From Trichopria drosophilae (taxonomy: Eukaryota; Arthropoda; Insecta; Hymenoptera; Diapriidae): a stretch of 64,000 nt of DNA. The DNA is taken from the NCBI GenBank assembly GCA_030407085.1, contig CM059582.1, positions 199,934,001-199,998,000 on the forward strand, in the 5' to 3' direction. The translations under genes and the position numbers were made by a program. The notes beneath the pieces were generated by a model. The model had not been told where the DNA came from, ran no database searches, and saw only the letters and a list, made by a program, of their open reading frames with translations. Of this stretch, positions 1-12,100 are shown one piece after another; the stretch's first letter is position 1; every line of letters starts with the position of its first letter.

Positions 1-980
1 AAATTGAAAACGTTATTTGAATATTCGATGATCAGCCGATACTTGTTATTCAAAAAATTTTAAAACAATCGATGGAACTTAATTTTCATGTCACCTTTTT
101 TCCAATTTAAACGACTTTTTCATATGAATTGTTTTTTTTTTAATTTGAATTTAAATGAGAAATAAAATTACTGAATTAAGGTTCATTCGCACCACGATAA
201 CCTTTTTTATTGTCGTCCGCAGCATAACAAAGTAATTTGAGTTGTTTACTCCAAGAAACGTTGAAACTTTCATATTCATACGCGTTTTTTACGTCGCTAT
301 TACTTTTCACGGTAGGCTTTATTTAATATTAATACATTTATCTACAATTTTAGGATTCGAAAATAATATTCTCGTTTTTTTTACGTGGCGACAACTACTG
401 AAAAAGTGCTTAAAAATGTAAATATTAATATTGATGTGCCATTTAAATTTATTTTTAAATAAATTCTTCGTTCGCGCGAGCCGATGTTGTGAAAACATGT
501 TTATCAAAAAATTTAGCAGCCGAGCGCTAAAACAAAACGTTAACGATAAACATTAAAATACCTACGAATAAAATAATGAAGATAAACACGGTCGAGCTGC
601 ACAACTTTCAATAAAAAATAACTACGACTAAATCGACGGGTATAAGTTGAACGTACTAAATGCGACGACTATTTTTGCGTTTTGCAAACTTTTTGTACTT
701 ATTAATTACCTTATTATTCATTCCATTAATGACTTTCACGTGCTCAAGAACTACGACTAAGTCTGCAAATGCTTTTAAAATGTTGCACGCGACAATATTA
801 TTTTTTCGATACAATTTTATCGAAGCTTTTTTAATTCTTGAGGGTTTTAAAACACATTTTACCAACAAGTCTAGTTAAAATAGAAATTTGAAATTGAATT
901 AACTCAATCAAATTTTACTTTAACTTATTCAATTGTTACTAATGCTCATTTTTGTGATACTTTTGTAGTATTTTTGGGAT
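1..980. other. AT-rich DNA with no supported gene
   Basis: Only short overlapping ORFs on both strands (for example 656-878). They lack start context, splice partners or recognisable motifs. Confidence 0.6.
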
Positions 981-1778
981 CTCAGAATTGAGTCGATGAA
1001 ATTTAATAAATCAAAATGGAAATGAAAGCTTATTTCCTGTAGATTAAAGAAAAATTATGGAGAAAGCGTTCAGAAACATAATTTCATGTGAAAAAAAGCT
1101 ACAAAATCGAAATTTCATTATAAAACAAAAATTAATTTTTTATTAAATTTTTTTTATTTGAGAATTTAAAACTTAACATTTTTATTTGCAGCAATTAACA
1201 ACTCCATGTTTTTATTAACGAAATTTAGCTACTTAAGCGCCGCGACGCTTCGCCCAGCCTCAAAAAGAGCAAATTTTAATTCTAAAGAATCGTAAATTTC
1301 AAAATTGAGTCGTTGAAATTTAATAAATCAAAATGGAATTGAAAGCTTAATTCCTGTAGATTATAAAAATATGTGGAGAACGCGTTCAGAAACATAATTT
1401 CATGTAAAAGTGGCTGCTCTATTTGAAATTTCATTATAAAACATAAAAATTGGTTCTTATAAAATCGAAAATAATTTCATGAATTTCTTTTATTTGAGAA
1501 TATGAAACTTGACATTTTTATTTTTAGCAATTAACATCTCCATGTTTTTTTTAACGAAATTTAGCTACTTAAGCGTCGCGACGCGCAGCCTCAAAACGAG
1601 CAAATTTTTTTTCTAAATAATCGTAAATTTCACAATTGAGTCGTTGAAATTTAATAAATCAAAATGGAATTGAAAACTTATTTCCTGTACATTATAAAAA
1701 AAATATGGAGAACACGTTCAGAAACACAATTTCATGCGAAAAATGGCTGCTGAATCGAAATTTCATTATAAAACATAA
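981..1778. repeat. Array 1 of a ~330-base tandem repeat (about 2.5 units)
   Basis: Units begin near 981, 1298 and 1630 with a shared start (CAGAATTGAGTCGATG or a close variant). They continue with matching text such as AATCAAAATGGAA, a GGAGAA..CGTTCAGAAACA block and TTTATTTGCAGCAATTAACA, then a short G+C patch around TTAAGCGCCGCGACG. The third unit is cut short near 1778. The period is about 317-332 bases. No coding frame runs through it. Confidence 0.8.
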
Positions 1779-3890
1779 ATTTTCATAGTTACATTTTTAT
1801 ATTCGGACGATATTTTAAATTCTTTAGTGACATTCTGTATCCACCATCTTTATCTTTTATCAGTAGGCACTTTAGTTATAATCAGCATCGAAAAATATAT
1901 GATTAAAGTTATATACCACAAACCATTTAGCACTTGACTTGCAACAAATCTTTGATTTTAGGTAGTTTAATTAAATTCCGTTTTTGAGACCATTTTTAGC
2001 ATATAAATTTGAAATGAAACTAACTCAATTAAATTTCGCTTCAACTTATTGAAGTAATGTTATTCATGCTAATTGCTGTAGTAACTATAAGTTTCAGAAT
2101 TTGTAAGAAATAGTTGAATTTAAAAATGTTATAAATTCATAAAATTATTTTGAAAATTATATTTAAACGTAAGAAAATAGTTTTTATATCATAAATAGTT
2201 GTAGTTCTAACATACTAATAGGACTACTTCATTAATATATCCATGTAAATATATATATATATATATAAAACAACATTTTAAAAATTCAATTTTTCGTTTC
2301 TGAATTCGATGGCAGTTTCATTTTCTGTGTGTTCAAATTTTAAAAAACAAGCATTTGAGTATAAGTTATTACTCATGTATTATTTAAAACAGATATGAAT
2401 AATATATTTCCAAGAACTTCTCTGAGAACATTTTCCGGTTTCACCTACAAAACTTCATTTATATCGCGTGCATATGACAGGAAAACTCCTTTTTTTAACG
2501 AAATTTGCAATTTAAAGACAGAATGAAATTACGAGAATTGACTTTCGTGACAAAACGTTTTTGTGAATCTTTTAAAATATATTTCGAGAATCGTTTTTTT
2601 TTTTGTTTTCTGTTCAATTTTCAATCATTACTTAACAAAGAAATTAGTTCTTATCAATATAGTATGATTTTAAACTATATATAGCCTATTTCCTAAATTG
2701 TTTGAAAAAAGTATTTTATGGAACAAATAATTCCAGGGCCTCGTACAGAGACATTTTCTCGCCATAAATTTACAGTCGATTGCGTTTTAGGCTTTTGTGC
2801 AGTCTTTTGGAACATCGATTTCAACCCATATAGAGTTGATATTTCGACATTTTTCCTAAAAAGTGCCGAGTTATTTTCGTATCAACCTTCGGTTTTTCCC
2901 CATCCAATTTGTCTCAATATTTAGTGACATTTTGAAAATCATTTATATTGGTTTTCACACTATTCGATTCCTATTGCTACATTTTATGCTAATCTTTAAA
3001 GATAAGTTATTATGACTTTTTGACATTTGGAATAATAAATAATTTGACACTCACTTTTTCTAATTTTGGAAATGATAAAGTAACTATGACTGTTATAAAA
3101 TGATATCAATTTATAATATGTTTTCAAAACTTTTTTTTTAAACTGAAATTACATCCGGTGATTTAAAAATTAATTTTCGAAATAAAATAATTACGTTAAT
3201 AGCTAACGTAATACCAACAAAGAGTTTTCCGGTAGAGTTTTTTTTAAAGATTATTAAATATTTATAATTACAAGATTCCTGATTCTAAAAACGTAGAAAA
3301 TTATTCTAATTTTGACTAATTAAAACCGTTAATCAAACGTTTTCTTTCTTTAGTTAGTACTTACTAAATTTCAATTAGTACAAAAAAATATTAATATAAG
3401 AAGAATGCGAATTTAAGATGAAATTTATTGCGATTATTTTACGTGTCAAAATTTTGTCCAGAAAGAAAAATACTAAGGTAATGAATTAAGAAAAGGATTT
3501 AAACACCTATTTATCGAAATCTATAGTAAATCTTGCCCTTGACTAAAGGAAAAATAAAACTTGAAACTCTGATTAACCAAAAACCATGAATTTGTCTCAA
3601 ACAAAAAAGAAGACGGAAAATTTTGGGTATGGGTTATGATGACAGAAACTCAAAAAACTAAATTTATTTAGTAAATTACGAAGAAAAATTAATTTTGTTG
3701 TCTCGTAAAATGATTTTTTCAACACCCAGTAAGATCATTGGGCAAACTTGAGACCACCCTGAATATTCCCTCCCATAAATTCACGCACATTGATATAGTG
3801 ATCGTGAGGGCTTGTTAAAAACACTTAATTCAATTAAAAATAGCAGATTAGTATACCGATAAAAAAAATTAATCCATTCGCCGTCCCCTA
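1779..3890. other. AT-rich DNA, probably the 3' continuation of intron 1 of the minus-strand gene
   Basis: It lies directly downstream (minus strand) of the first-exon donor at 3997. I found no second exon: the only ORF of note (2718-2924 plus, 68 codons) is on the other strand and has no supporting signal. It probably is intronic. Confidence 0.45.
2248..2268. repeat. (TA)n microsatellite
   Basis: A run of about ten alternating AT dinucleotides. Nothing else marks the surrounding AT-rich DNA. Confidence 0.85.
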
Positions 3891-3997
3891 ATGAAATCTT
3901 AGAACGTATTCCGACCCACCCGCAAAGTAGCAGCGTAGCTGTCAAAAAAACTTGGTCGGAGGCGATCCAAGGATCAAGATCTGGATCAAAAGCTTAC

Positions 3998-4132
3998 CAT
4001 TGCCTTATCCTCTTTGGTGAGGGCCCAAGGATCTCCGATATCCGTACACGGCGGGTAGATCGAGAACATCGTGTAGCCCAGATCATCTGCGGAATTGTCG
4101 TAGAATCCGGCACTTGGCACGAGTTGAGACAT
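3998..4132 (-). CDS. First coding exon of an unrecognised minus-strand gene (N-terminal 45 residues)
   Basis: Read on the minus strand, an ATG at 4132 opens 45 codons, beginning MSQLVPSAGFYDNS, continuing through DDLGYTMFSIYPP and ending DPWALTKEDKAM. The next bases are GTAAGC, a good splice donor; read through, the frame stops four codons later. An intron in phase 0 is therefore the natural reading. The ATG is the first one downstream of a well-formed TATA/initiator promoter, and the 231-base leader has no other ATG in any frame. G+C is well above the surrounding DNA. The peptide is acidic and rich in Pro, Tyr and Asp, with no signal peptide or membrane segment; such short exons often supply an alternative N-terminus to a transcription factor or signalling protein, but that is inference. 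I do not recognise the family. The following exons lie to the left and were not found in the window, so the intron is probably longer than 4 kb. Confidence 0.72.
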
Positions 4133-4363
4133 GTCAAAATTTGTTAAAAATCACAAAAAACTAAAAAATTTCACTTTTTTAGAATTTCACTCCTACGAAA
4201 GCAACAGAACTCCGAAAAAATGATCGTCAAAATCGATTTATTCGAAAGCACTTGATTGATTCGAAATGTCACTAAATTTCCAAAATGCACTGTTGTGTTT
4301 TTTGGAGTTTGATCCGAGAGGTCAGTTTCGTGCTGCGCGTCGTACACGTTTCACGTACGGACT
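4133..4363 (-). other. 5' untranslated leader of the gene starting at 4132
   Basis: This runs from the predicted start site (A of TTCAGTC at 4363) to the base before the ATG at 4132. It is 231 bases long with no ATG in any frame, which supports both the start site and the start codon. The first third is G+C-rich and the last part is A/T-rich. No intron signal is needed inside it. Confidence 0.6.
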
Positions 4364-4396
4364 GAACGATCCAACTTGAGTGGTAGGTTCTATATA
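4361..4396 (-). promoter_or_regulatory. TATA plus initiator core promoter (minus strand)
   Basis: On the minus strand TATATA occupies 4396-4391, and the arthropod initiator TCAGTC has its A (+1) at 4363. This places the TATA box at about -33 to -28, the expected spacing. I see no convincing downstream promoter element near +28. TATA-plus-TCAGT promoters in arthropods are typical of regulated rather than housekeeping genes. The promoter points towards the coding exon at 3998-4132. Confidence 0.65.
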
Positions 4397-4399
4397 GTA

Positions 4400-4800
4400 A
4401 GTCTAGCATGCGCGGCCGATCGTCCCCTCCACTCGTCTACTTGCGGGTTCCCCTGTGACGTCACCGCCATCTTGATTGCCGATTCGCACGATACCGAGAG
4501 GGGCCAATCAACGAGCCACTGCCGAGGATCTTTACCCGACGATAACCGAGTAGACCCGTAAAAATAAGCCCTGCGTGTATATATGAGTGCGTATACATAC
4601 ATCTTTATATATACACACACTTATATATAGAAAAGCCGATTCTATACTGGATGGGAGGCCTCTGTATATGCCCTGTCGGCGAATCTGACGGCTGTTAGTA
4701 AGGTCGCGGTTGCCACTCCGATCCTATGGGGGACATGCCACTTTTTTATATATGCGAGTTTTAGGGAGAACCTAGTACGATTTTGTCACGATACACCGCT
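4400..4800. promoter_or_regulatory. G+C-richer upstream promoter region
   Basis: This stretch upstream of the minus-strand promoter contrasts sharply with the AT-rich flanks. The short ORFs on both strands here (for example 4390-4620 minus and 4376-4561 plus) look like by-products of composition. It also holds short runs of alternating TA near 4575-4630. It is best read as upstream regulatory DNA of the gene at 4132. Confidence 0.4.
4456..4463. promoter_or_regulatory. Perfect CRE palindrome TGACGTCA in the proximal promoter
   Basis: TGACGTCA is the full palindromic site bound by CREB/ATF-type bZIP factors. It lies about 95 bases upstream of the predicted start site in a G+C-richer stretch, a usual distance for a functional CRE. 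Whether it is used cannot be seen from sequence alone. Confidence 0.5.
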
Positions 4801-4878
4801 TAAACCCTTATTGTTCCGCCTTTTTATAGTCCAACATTCGTAAAAAATGTTTGTTAACTCCAAAAAATATATCAAGAT

Positions 4879-5713
4879 ATTTTTATTTGCAGCAATTGAC
4901 AATTCTGTAAATCTCAAAATTGAGTCGTTGAAATTTAATAAATCAAAATGGAATTGAAAGCTTATTTCCTATAGATTAAAAAAAAATTATGGAGAAAGTG
5001 TTCCGAAACATAATTTCATATGAAAAATGGCTAATAATTCGAAATTTCATTATAAAACATAAAAATTAGTTTTTTATTAATTTTTTTTACTTCAGAATTT
5101 AAAACTTAACATTTTTATTTGCAGCAATTAACAACTCCATGGTTTTTTTAACGAAATTCGGATACTTAAGCGCCCCGTTGCGTCGCCAGGCCTCAAAAAC
5201 AGAATATTTTGTTTTTAAATAATCCTAAATCTCAAAATTGGGTCGTTAAAATTAAATAAATCAAAATGGAATTCAAAGCTTATTTCCTGTAAATTATGAA
5301 AAAATATGGAGAAAGCGTTCAGCAACATTATTTCATGTAAAAAATGGCTGCTGAATCGAAATTTCATTATAAAGCATAGAAATTTGTTCTTGTAAAAGCG
5401 AAAATAATTTCATGAATTTCTTTTATTTGAAAATTTGAAACTTGACATTTTTATTTGCAGCAATTAAGAACTCCGTGTTTTTAAACGAAATTTAATAACT
5501 TCATAAACGCCTCATTGCCCAGTTCCAAAAAAAAGTAAATGTTTCTAAATAATCGTAAATCTCAGAATTGAGTCGATGAAATTTAATAAATTAAAATGGA
5601 AATGAAAGCTTATTTCCCGTAGATTAAAGAAACATTATGGAGAAAGTGTTCAGAAATCTAATTTTATATGAAAAATGGCTGATAACAAAAATTTCATTAT
5701 CAAACATAACATT
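4879..5713. repeat. Array 2 of the same ~330-base tandem repeat, same orientation
   Basis: Units start near 4912, 5230 and 5561 with TCTCAAAATTGAGTCGTTG or close variants. They are preceded by a partial unit from about 4879 (TTTTATTTGCAGCAATTGAC) and end near 5713. The internal blocks match array 1 in order and orientation. The two arrays therefore bracket the promoter and first exon at 3998-4396 as direct repeats about 3.9 kb apart. Confidence 0.8.
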
Positions 5714-8700
5714 ACATTGTTGCGACTCTTTTACTACCGAAGTTCTAAAATATTATATAAAATTGATTACTAGATAAAATTCAACATTATTTAATGAGTT
5801 TTATATTATTACAAAATTTTCGTAATGTAAATATGACAGAAAAGGCATAAAAAATTACTTTGTGCTTAGTAATTTTTTTATTTTCCATAATTTATAGTAT
5901 GTTTTGCAATAATTTTAGCACTTTATACATTTTTATCAGGTAATTTTTACTTTGCCCTGGAAAGCAACTTGTTGGGGGAACTATTCAGCATTATTTTACT
6001 TTAATAATTAAAGAAATATCGCCGCTAATATTCACTTCTTTAAAAGGAGTTTTTACTATCTAGAACATAAATCTAATTTTAATGGATTGATTATAGCAAT
6101 CAAAGAAAAATGTTTTTTAATTTCAGGAAAATTTACGTGTGAAAAAAATGTATCTTTTCGTCGGTATATTTCCTCGAGCCTTGACCAATTGGCAATATTT
6201 TTGTCGGATTAATTTTTATATTATTGGCAAAATAGTATGCATAGTAAGTCATACATACAGTCATAGAGTTTATTTTTATTACCATGTAATAAATGTTAAT
6301 ATTTAAATTCAAAATTATACTACTTTTTTCTCAGAAAAAAGTTCTGTAAAGTCAAGTAAATGATTACTTTAATTGTAGCAAGTATTTATTTACTGGAAAT
6401 AATATTTTCATTATTTAATATATCTTTTATCCTCGCAAGAAAGATTGAATTGTTCAAACAATTATTTTCTTCATTAAAGTAATTATTTACTTACTACTAA
6501 TCAAATAAATACATTAAAAACGTAGGTTTAACAAAGAAATAACTAAGATAGCGACAGTTTTTAATACTGAATTACTGGATGAACACGTTGTGTCAATTAT
6601 ATGATATTGTAGATGCTTTTTAATGTATTATCAGATAAACGAAATAACAGTCGAAATAATAACTTAAAATAAGCTTAATTCGGCTTTTCTGACAAAATCT
6701 ATAGTAAATGAGTATTTAATGTTTAAATATGTTATAAACTTTCTATTAATAGTATCGTAAAAATAACAACAAATATTTATGTTTGTAAAAAATATTTATG
6801 TCCATTTAGACAAGGGAATCATTTTAAAAGGCTTATCAGCTTGTTAAAAAAACTGGGAAATTTGGAAGAAACTGTCTTCAATATAAAAACAAGGGATATC
6901 ACATTCGATACTAAAAAGGTCGATGGATATGGGTTGATATGTTTGTTTGTTTGTTTCATCCTTATATTTTTATCAAAATCAATTTCCTTTAATTTTCCTT
7001 GTTTTTGGATTTATTTGCCTTCTACTTTTTCACTTGTTTATGTTAAATTCAGTTTCCTTCAAATTCCCAATATTACAACAGACCGATATGACCAAGACCT
7101 TTTACTAATTATCAATTTCGAACTGTCGATGTTATTTTTATGATGTATTAAAGGAATAATTCAAATAATTCTATTAAATTCAAATCAGTTTGAGTCGTAA
7201 AACAATCAGAACATTTTTATATTTTAGAATAGTAAATTAAAAGCAAAATTTACTCTACATTTTTGGAAAAAATTTTATTATAATTATGAAACTAACAAAC
7301 GTCAAATCTATGGATTTGTATGGTAAAAAAAATGCACAGAATGATTCGACATTTTAAGTTGAAAATTAAAAGAAAACGAATTTTAATGGTCCAGATAAGA
7401 ATTGGTGACATTGTTTTATGATGAAATCTATATTTATTGATTGTAAAAACGTTTCTATATATGCTTTGAAATTTTCACAAAACTCTTTAGAAATTTTTTG
7501 ATAAATCGAATAATAAAATCTTTTAGTCTATAGTTGCATGGTGGCATAAACTATAATTATTAGTCGAGGAATCACCGTTAATAGAATTATTTAAATAATT
7601 GTTTATTTTGTTAGATAACAAGTAAAAAAGTTAAATTAACGTAATAAAAATATATCAAATTACAATATAAAATAGTAAAATCCCCTAAAAAAATTAATTT
7701 CGTATATCAATATTATTCTTTAACCCTTTAAGGACAAAATGTTTTTTTTTTTTTAATTTTTGTTTAATTTGACAGTGCTTTTTAGTATAATTAACCAGTG
7801 AAAAAATTTGTGGAATTTTCGTTTTTTATTGTCCAAACCCTGCTCTTTTGAACAGTGTATCAAAAAATGCTGCAAATTTGAAATTAAAAAAATTATATGT
7901 AGTACAAAAATCGTGTATTTTTTAGGTTTTTCACTTGTCGTTATTTTTTTATCATTTACCACATTAGAATACCTCAGATACGTATAAATATCGTATCAAA
8001 AACATTTGGGCTAGGAGATGGAACTATTGTAAAAAATTTAATTTCAAATTTGGGGATCATAAATACCAATGTCGATTTTTTTTCAAAGTCATATTCGCAT
8101 GTATCGAATCGATTTACCTAAATGAAATCACTTAAAATTTGGTAGCCGGCGGTTTTTTGGTCATTGAGTCCAAATCTCAAATTAGTTATCAAAAATTCAA
8201 ATCCTTTTGATTAAAAATTCCTTCTAATACTCCAGACCCACTAGTTTCTGTTTTGTAATGTGTCGAAGCTAATACCAACGATTACGACAGTTACATCAAT
8301 TAAATAGGATTTTCGGAATGGTTAAAAAATATAATTTAGTTATCATTTCGAGTATAAACACACGAGGAAAAGGTTGCAAGTCATACTTTTACATTTCGAT
8401 CAAGGTTACCGAATGTGGGTTGTGATCTCAATTGAGTTTCTGGTCTAGGTCGTCAATATAATCTTTTTTTAAAATAATTTATGAAATATCATAGATTATA
8501 TTATTTATTAGTAAGTTATTCCTCTTATAAATCATTAGCCAGAAAGGGATTCCAATAAGTTCGATAAAAAAATTGGAGGAACTCAACTTGGAATGTTCAA
8601 ACATTCATCTTTTAAAAATAAAAACAATTCCTGACGAAAACGTTCACTATAATGATGCCGTTTCTTTTAAATATATAAACTTCATCATTAGTCTTTTTTT

Positions 8701-9100
8701 CCGAACAAGTTATTATTTTCCGCTGGTCCATTAGTAGTATCATAATGAGCTTCACATTTACAACGGTCAGAATGTTTTCTATCAGAAAATTATACTAAAA
8801 TGGCTATTTAGTATCATTGTACTATATTTTTTATACCGAATTAAAAATTGAAATGTTCACCATTTTGATTTTGCAATTCTGATCGTTTTCAACTAATAAA
8901 AATCCTCATATTGGATCAGCCATGCCGAATTTCGCAATTTTATTTGTTAGACTGCCTAAAAATCATGGATAACTATGGAATTTGACTAACTTTCATATAA
9001 AATTCGTTAGTTTTTGGCAAGTTACAGATCCCTCTACTCTTTCCCTCTTCCTATTATACTTTTCTATCCCAGGCTCTGTCCGTTAAATCCCAGCAGTCAT
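5714..9100. other. AT-rich non-coding DNA with one piggyBac-like terminus
   Basis: No coding signal. At 7730 the sequence reads TTAACCCTTTAAGGACA, which resembles a piggyBac-type terminus including its TTAA target. I found no matching inverted partner nearby, so it may be a decayed single end. Confidence 0.4.
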
Positions 9101-12100
9101 GTTTCATCTTCTTCATCCAATTGTTGAACAAAGATAGAAAGATGATCGAATTACTGGTGGGCTGCTTGCGAAACTCACCCTACATCTTTCCCAGCAACCA
9201 ATCCCGTTTCCCGATCTCCCCTCTTTTAAATATCTTCCCTACTTTCCTTTCGATCACGTTTTCCTATCCCCCTACCTCAGCAACCCCTTCGTTTTTCTTC
9301 TTTTATATCGCTTCCCTTTTATACACGAAAGAAAATATTATGATAAAACTTGAATATATTTTAGATAATACATACAAACTAGAATCATGATTATCAAAAG
9401 TTTACGTATAGTGTAATCGCAATAGATACAGACAAAAAATCTACAAGAAATTATGAAAAATATAAATGTATTTTTATATTTGATTTATATTTAAACTTTG
9501 ATATGTAACCACTTGCGGGTAAAGAGGGAATAAGCGCCATCTATCTCCAAATTCCTAAGTTCTATTTTCTTTTGATTAATTGTGATTTAATATACTTGGA
9601 AGTCATCTTTAATATTGAAGTATGACAAGCAACAACAGTTTAGTTCAGGAGCCATGGACTTTGCCTTTGCATTATGCATATCCAGTTACCAATGCAAAGT
9701 CTCGCGTATTACACTTGAATACAAACATAAAACGTTAAACATTTTTCTAAAAGTATTTTCATTTCTTGATTGTAATTTTGATACTAAAAAAGTTTTCTTA
9801 ATTAAAAAATTAGTTTATTTGAAATTATTGACATGATAGATCAATTATAAAGAATTCAGCGCCATCTCTGGATGATAATAAGTACAACAATGATTAAGAA
9901 CAATTTTTGTTTACAAAATACACTGATTTACACATATTATATCTGATTTTCAGAATATTAAAAGATTAGATGAAGAAGCGGAATTGTATCAGATTTATGA
10001 TTCTCGAGAAACTGTCGATTTTTCTTGCAACTGATTGTAATCGATTGAAATAAAAAATCTAACAATAGCTGTCATAATGATAACGTAACATCGATGAATC
10101 TTGACGTCATGACTTGATATCATATCAAAAATACACATTCAAATGTTACAGAAACGTAAATTTGAAAAAGTACTCTCATTCTTTCTTTCAACATTTACAT
10201 TTCCATTTTGAGTTTCCGGATAGTTCAGGAAGTTAATGAGCCGTTGCAAGTTTTCTCTTAATTGAAAATTATGAAATGGATTTTTAGAATTCGTCTTCTA
10301 CGAATCGTTGTAAATGTCATCCTTTTTTAGAATTTGTAACTTCCGTATGTGTTCAACGATGTTTGCAAACGTCAGAGTTGCATAACTCGGTATTGTACCA
10401 CCCACGCGATGGATTTTTGTTTGTAAGTTGTACAACCGGCATATAGGTTCTCGAACATTCCAAAAAATTAGAATATTCACTAGTAATTACTCTCCGCACG
10501 TGAACTTAATGAATAATTAACAGCTCGAATTAATAAAACATACGCGACGGCGACTTTGTCGTTTAAAAAAAAAATTTGCTTCGTTCCCAGCGTTATTTTC
10601 GGATTTTTCGTCCTTTTTGTGTTATTCAAAATACTGTGTACTTATACAATACTAGTTAAGCTTTGGTTTTGTATATTTTTGACATTTTTTCATTTTAAAA
10701 TAATGTTAGACATACTTGCCAGATTGATTATGCATCGTTAATTAGGTCAATGAAGAAGTTGGCATTACTTGGACATCATAATTTGGTACACGTGTAGTTG
10801 GATTTATTAAGTAAGAAAATAATATGTTTGCAGAGAATTTCGTCTTATTCTAGCCAAATTGGCTTGAGGTGTATTAAGAATGTTTGCAAAGTCGAACTTT
10901 AGTTTAGTCTAACTAAATGTTTTTAAGATAATTTATCATTATTATTATAATTTCATAGACTGTCATTATTATTCTATTTCCTATGAAAAATAAATTTAGT
11001 AACATTGATTAACTATAATGGTTAGCTCCTAAATATTTAGTCAAATTAAACTAAAATGTAGTTGAAACTACTCAATGGCTAATAATACCACATATTTCGT
11101 CAATTTTACTAAATTCTTTACTTAGTTTAGGTATAATACCCACAACTAATTAACAAAGCAGTTTGATCAATTTCAATTATAATTTATAGACTGATAATAA
11201 AACAATTGAAATTCAATATTTGATTGTAATGTAATTAATCAACACATGCAATTAAACTGTATTAGTAATAAAAAACAGTTTACAATTGCTTTAATAGTTC
11301 ATTGAAGAAGTCAGTTATAATTATCCTGCAATGAGTTAATACAAAATCGAAACAATGGAATATTTTTTTATTCTTTTAATTACACGCGATACAATATATT
11401 AAGTACCTAGTAAAAAGAACTTAATTAGTTCCATAATGTAGTTAAAAGAAAAGTATTAAATTAATTGTAATTTGGAAAGATGAGATTAAAATTTCAATTA
11501 AGTCTGAACTAAGTTTGTATGATAACTTTCACTATTTACTTACGTATGAGTATACAAATAATATTTACTTTTTTTGTAATAAAAACTCATGTATAACTTG
11601 TAATTAGATTAAGTTTAAATTCCTTAATTTTATAGTTTAAATGCCTACAAATGTATTGTTTATAAATTTATAGGAACTAGTAAAAACTGCTAAAACATTA
11701 ATTCAGCGCATTTTTTATTTACTTAGTTACCAAAGTGATGTTTTCATATGAAACTAATTATGACAGTGATCTATTAAAGAAACTAGCAGGAATGGAAAAT
11801 AACTATAATTTCTATAAAAACTGTTTTTGTTATTAATGATCGATTCAAAAATTACTTTGAAATGTTTTTAGTATATATATTGAAAAATAGAATAAATAAC
11901 ATGGAATATGATTCAGTATTAAGATGAGTTTAAACTAAAAAATAACTAAGAACAATAAAAAATGGCTTCAATTTTGAAACGACGCAGGACAGTGAAAAAT
12001 ATGAGATTAATATTATTTTCTGTTCTAATTATAGTCAAATTTATAAAATATTTCATTCATCGTGACTAATTGAAAGATATTTTAATAACTTCTCAATTTG

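Noticed and set aside
4376..4620. ORFs on both strands upstream of the promoter
   Set aside because: They lie in the promoter region, have no splice support, and reflect local G+C content.
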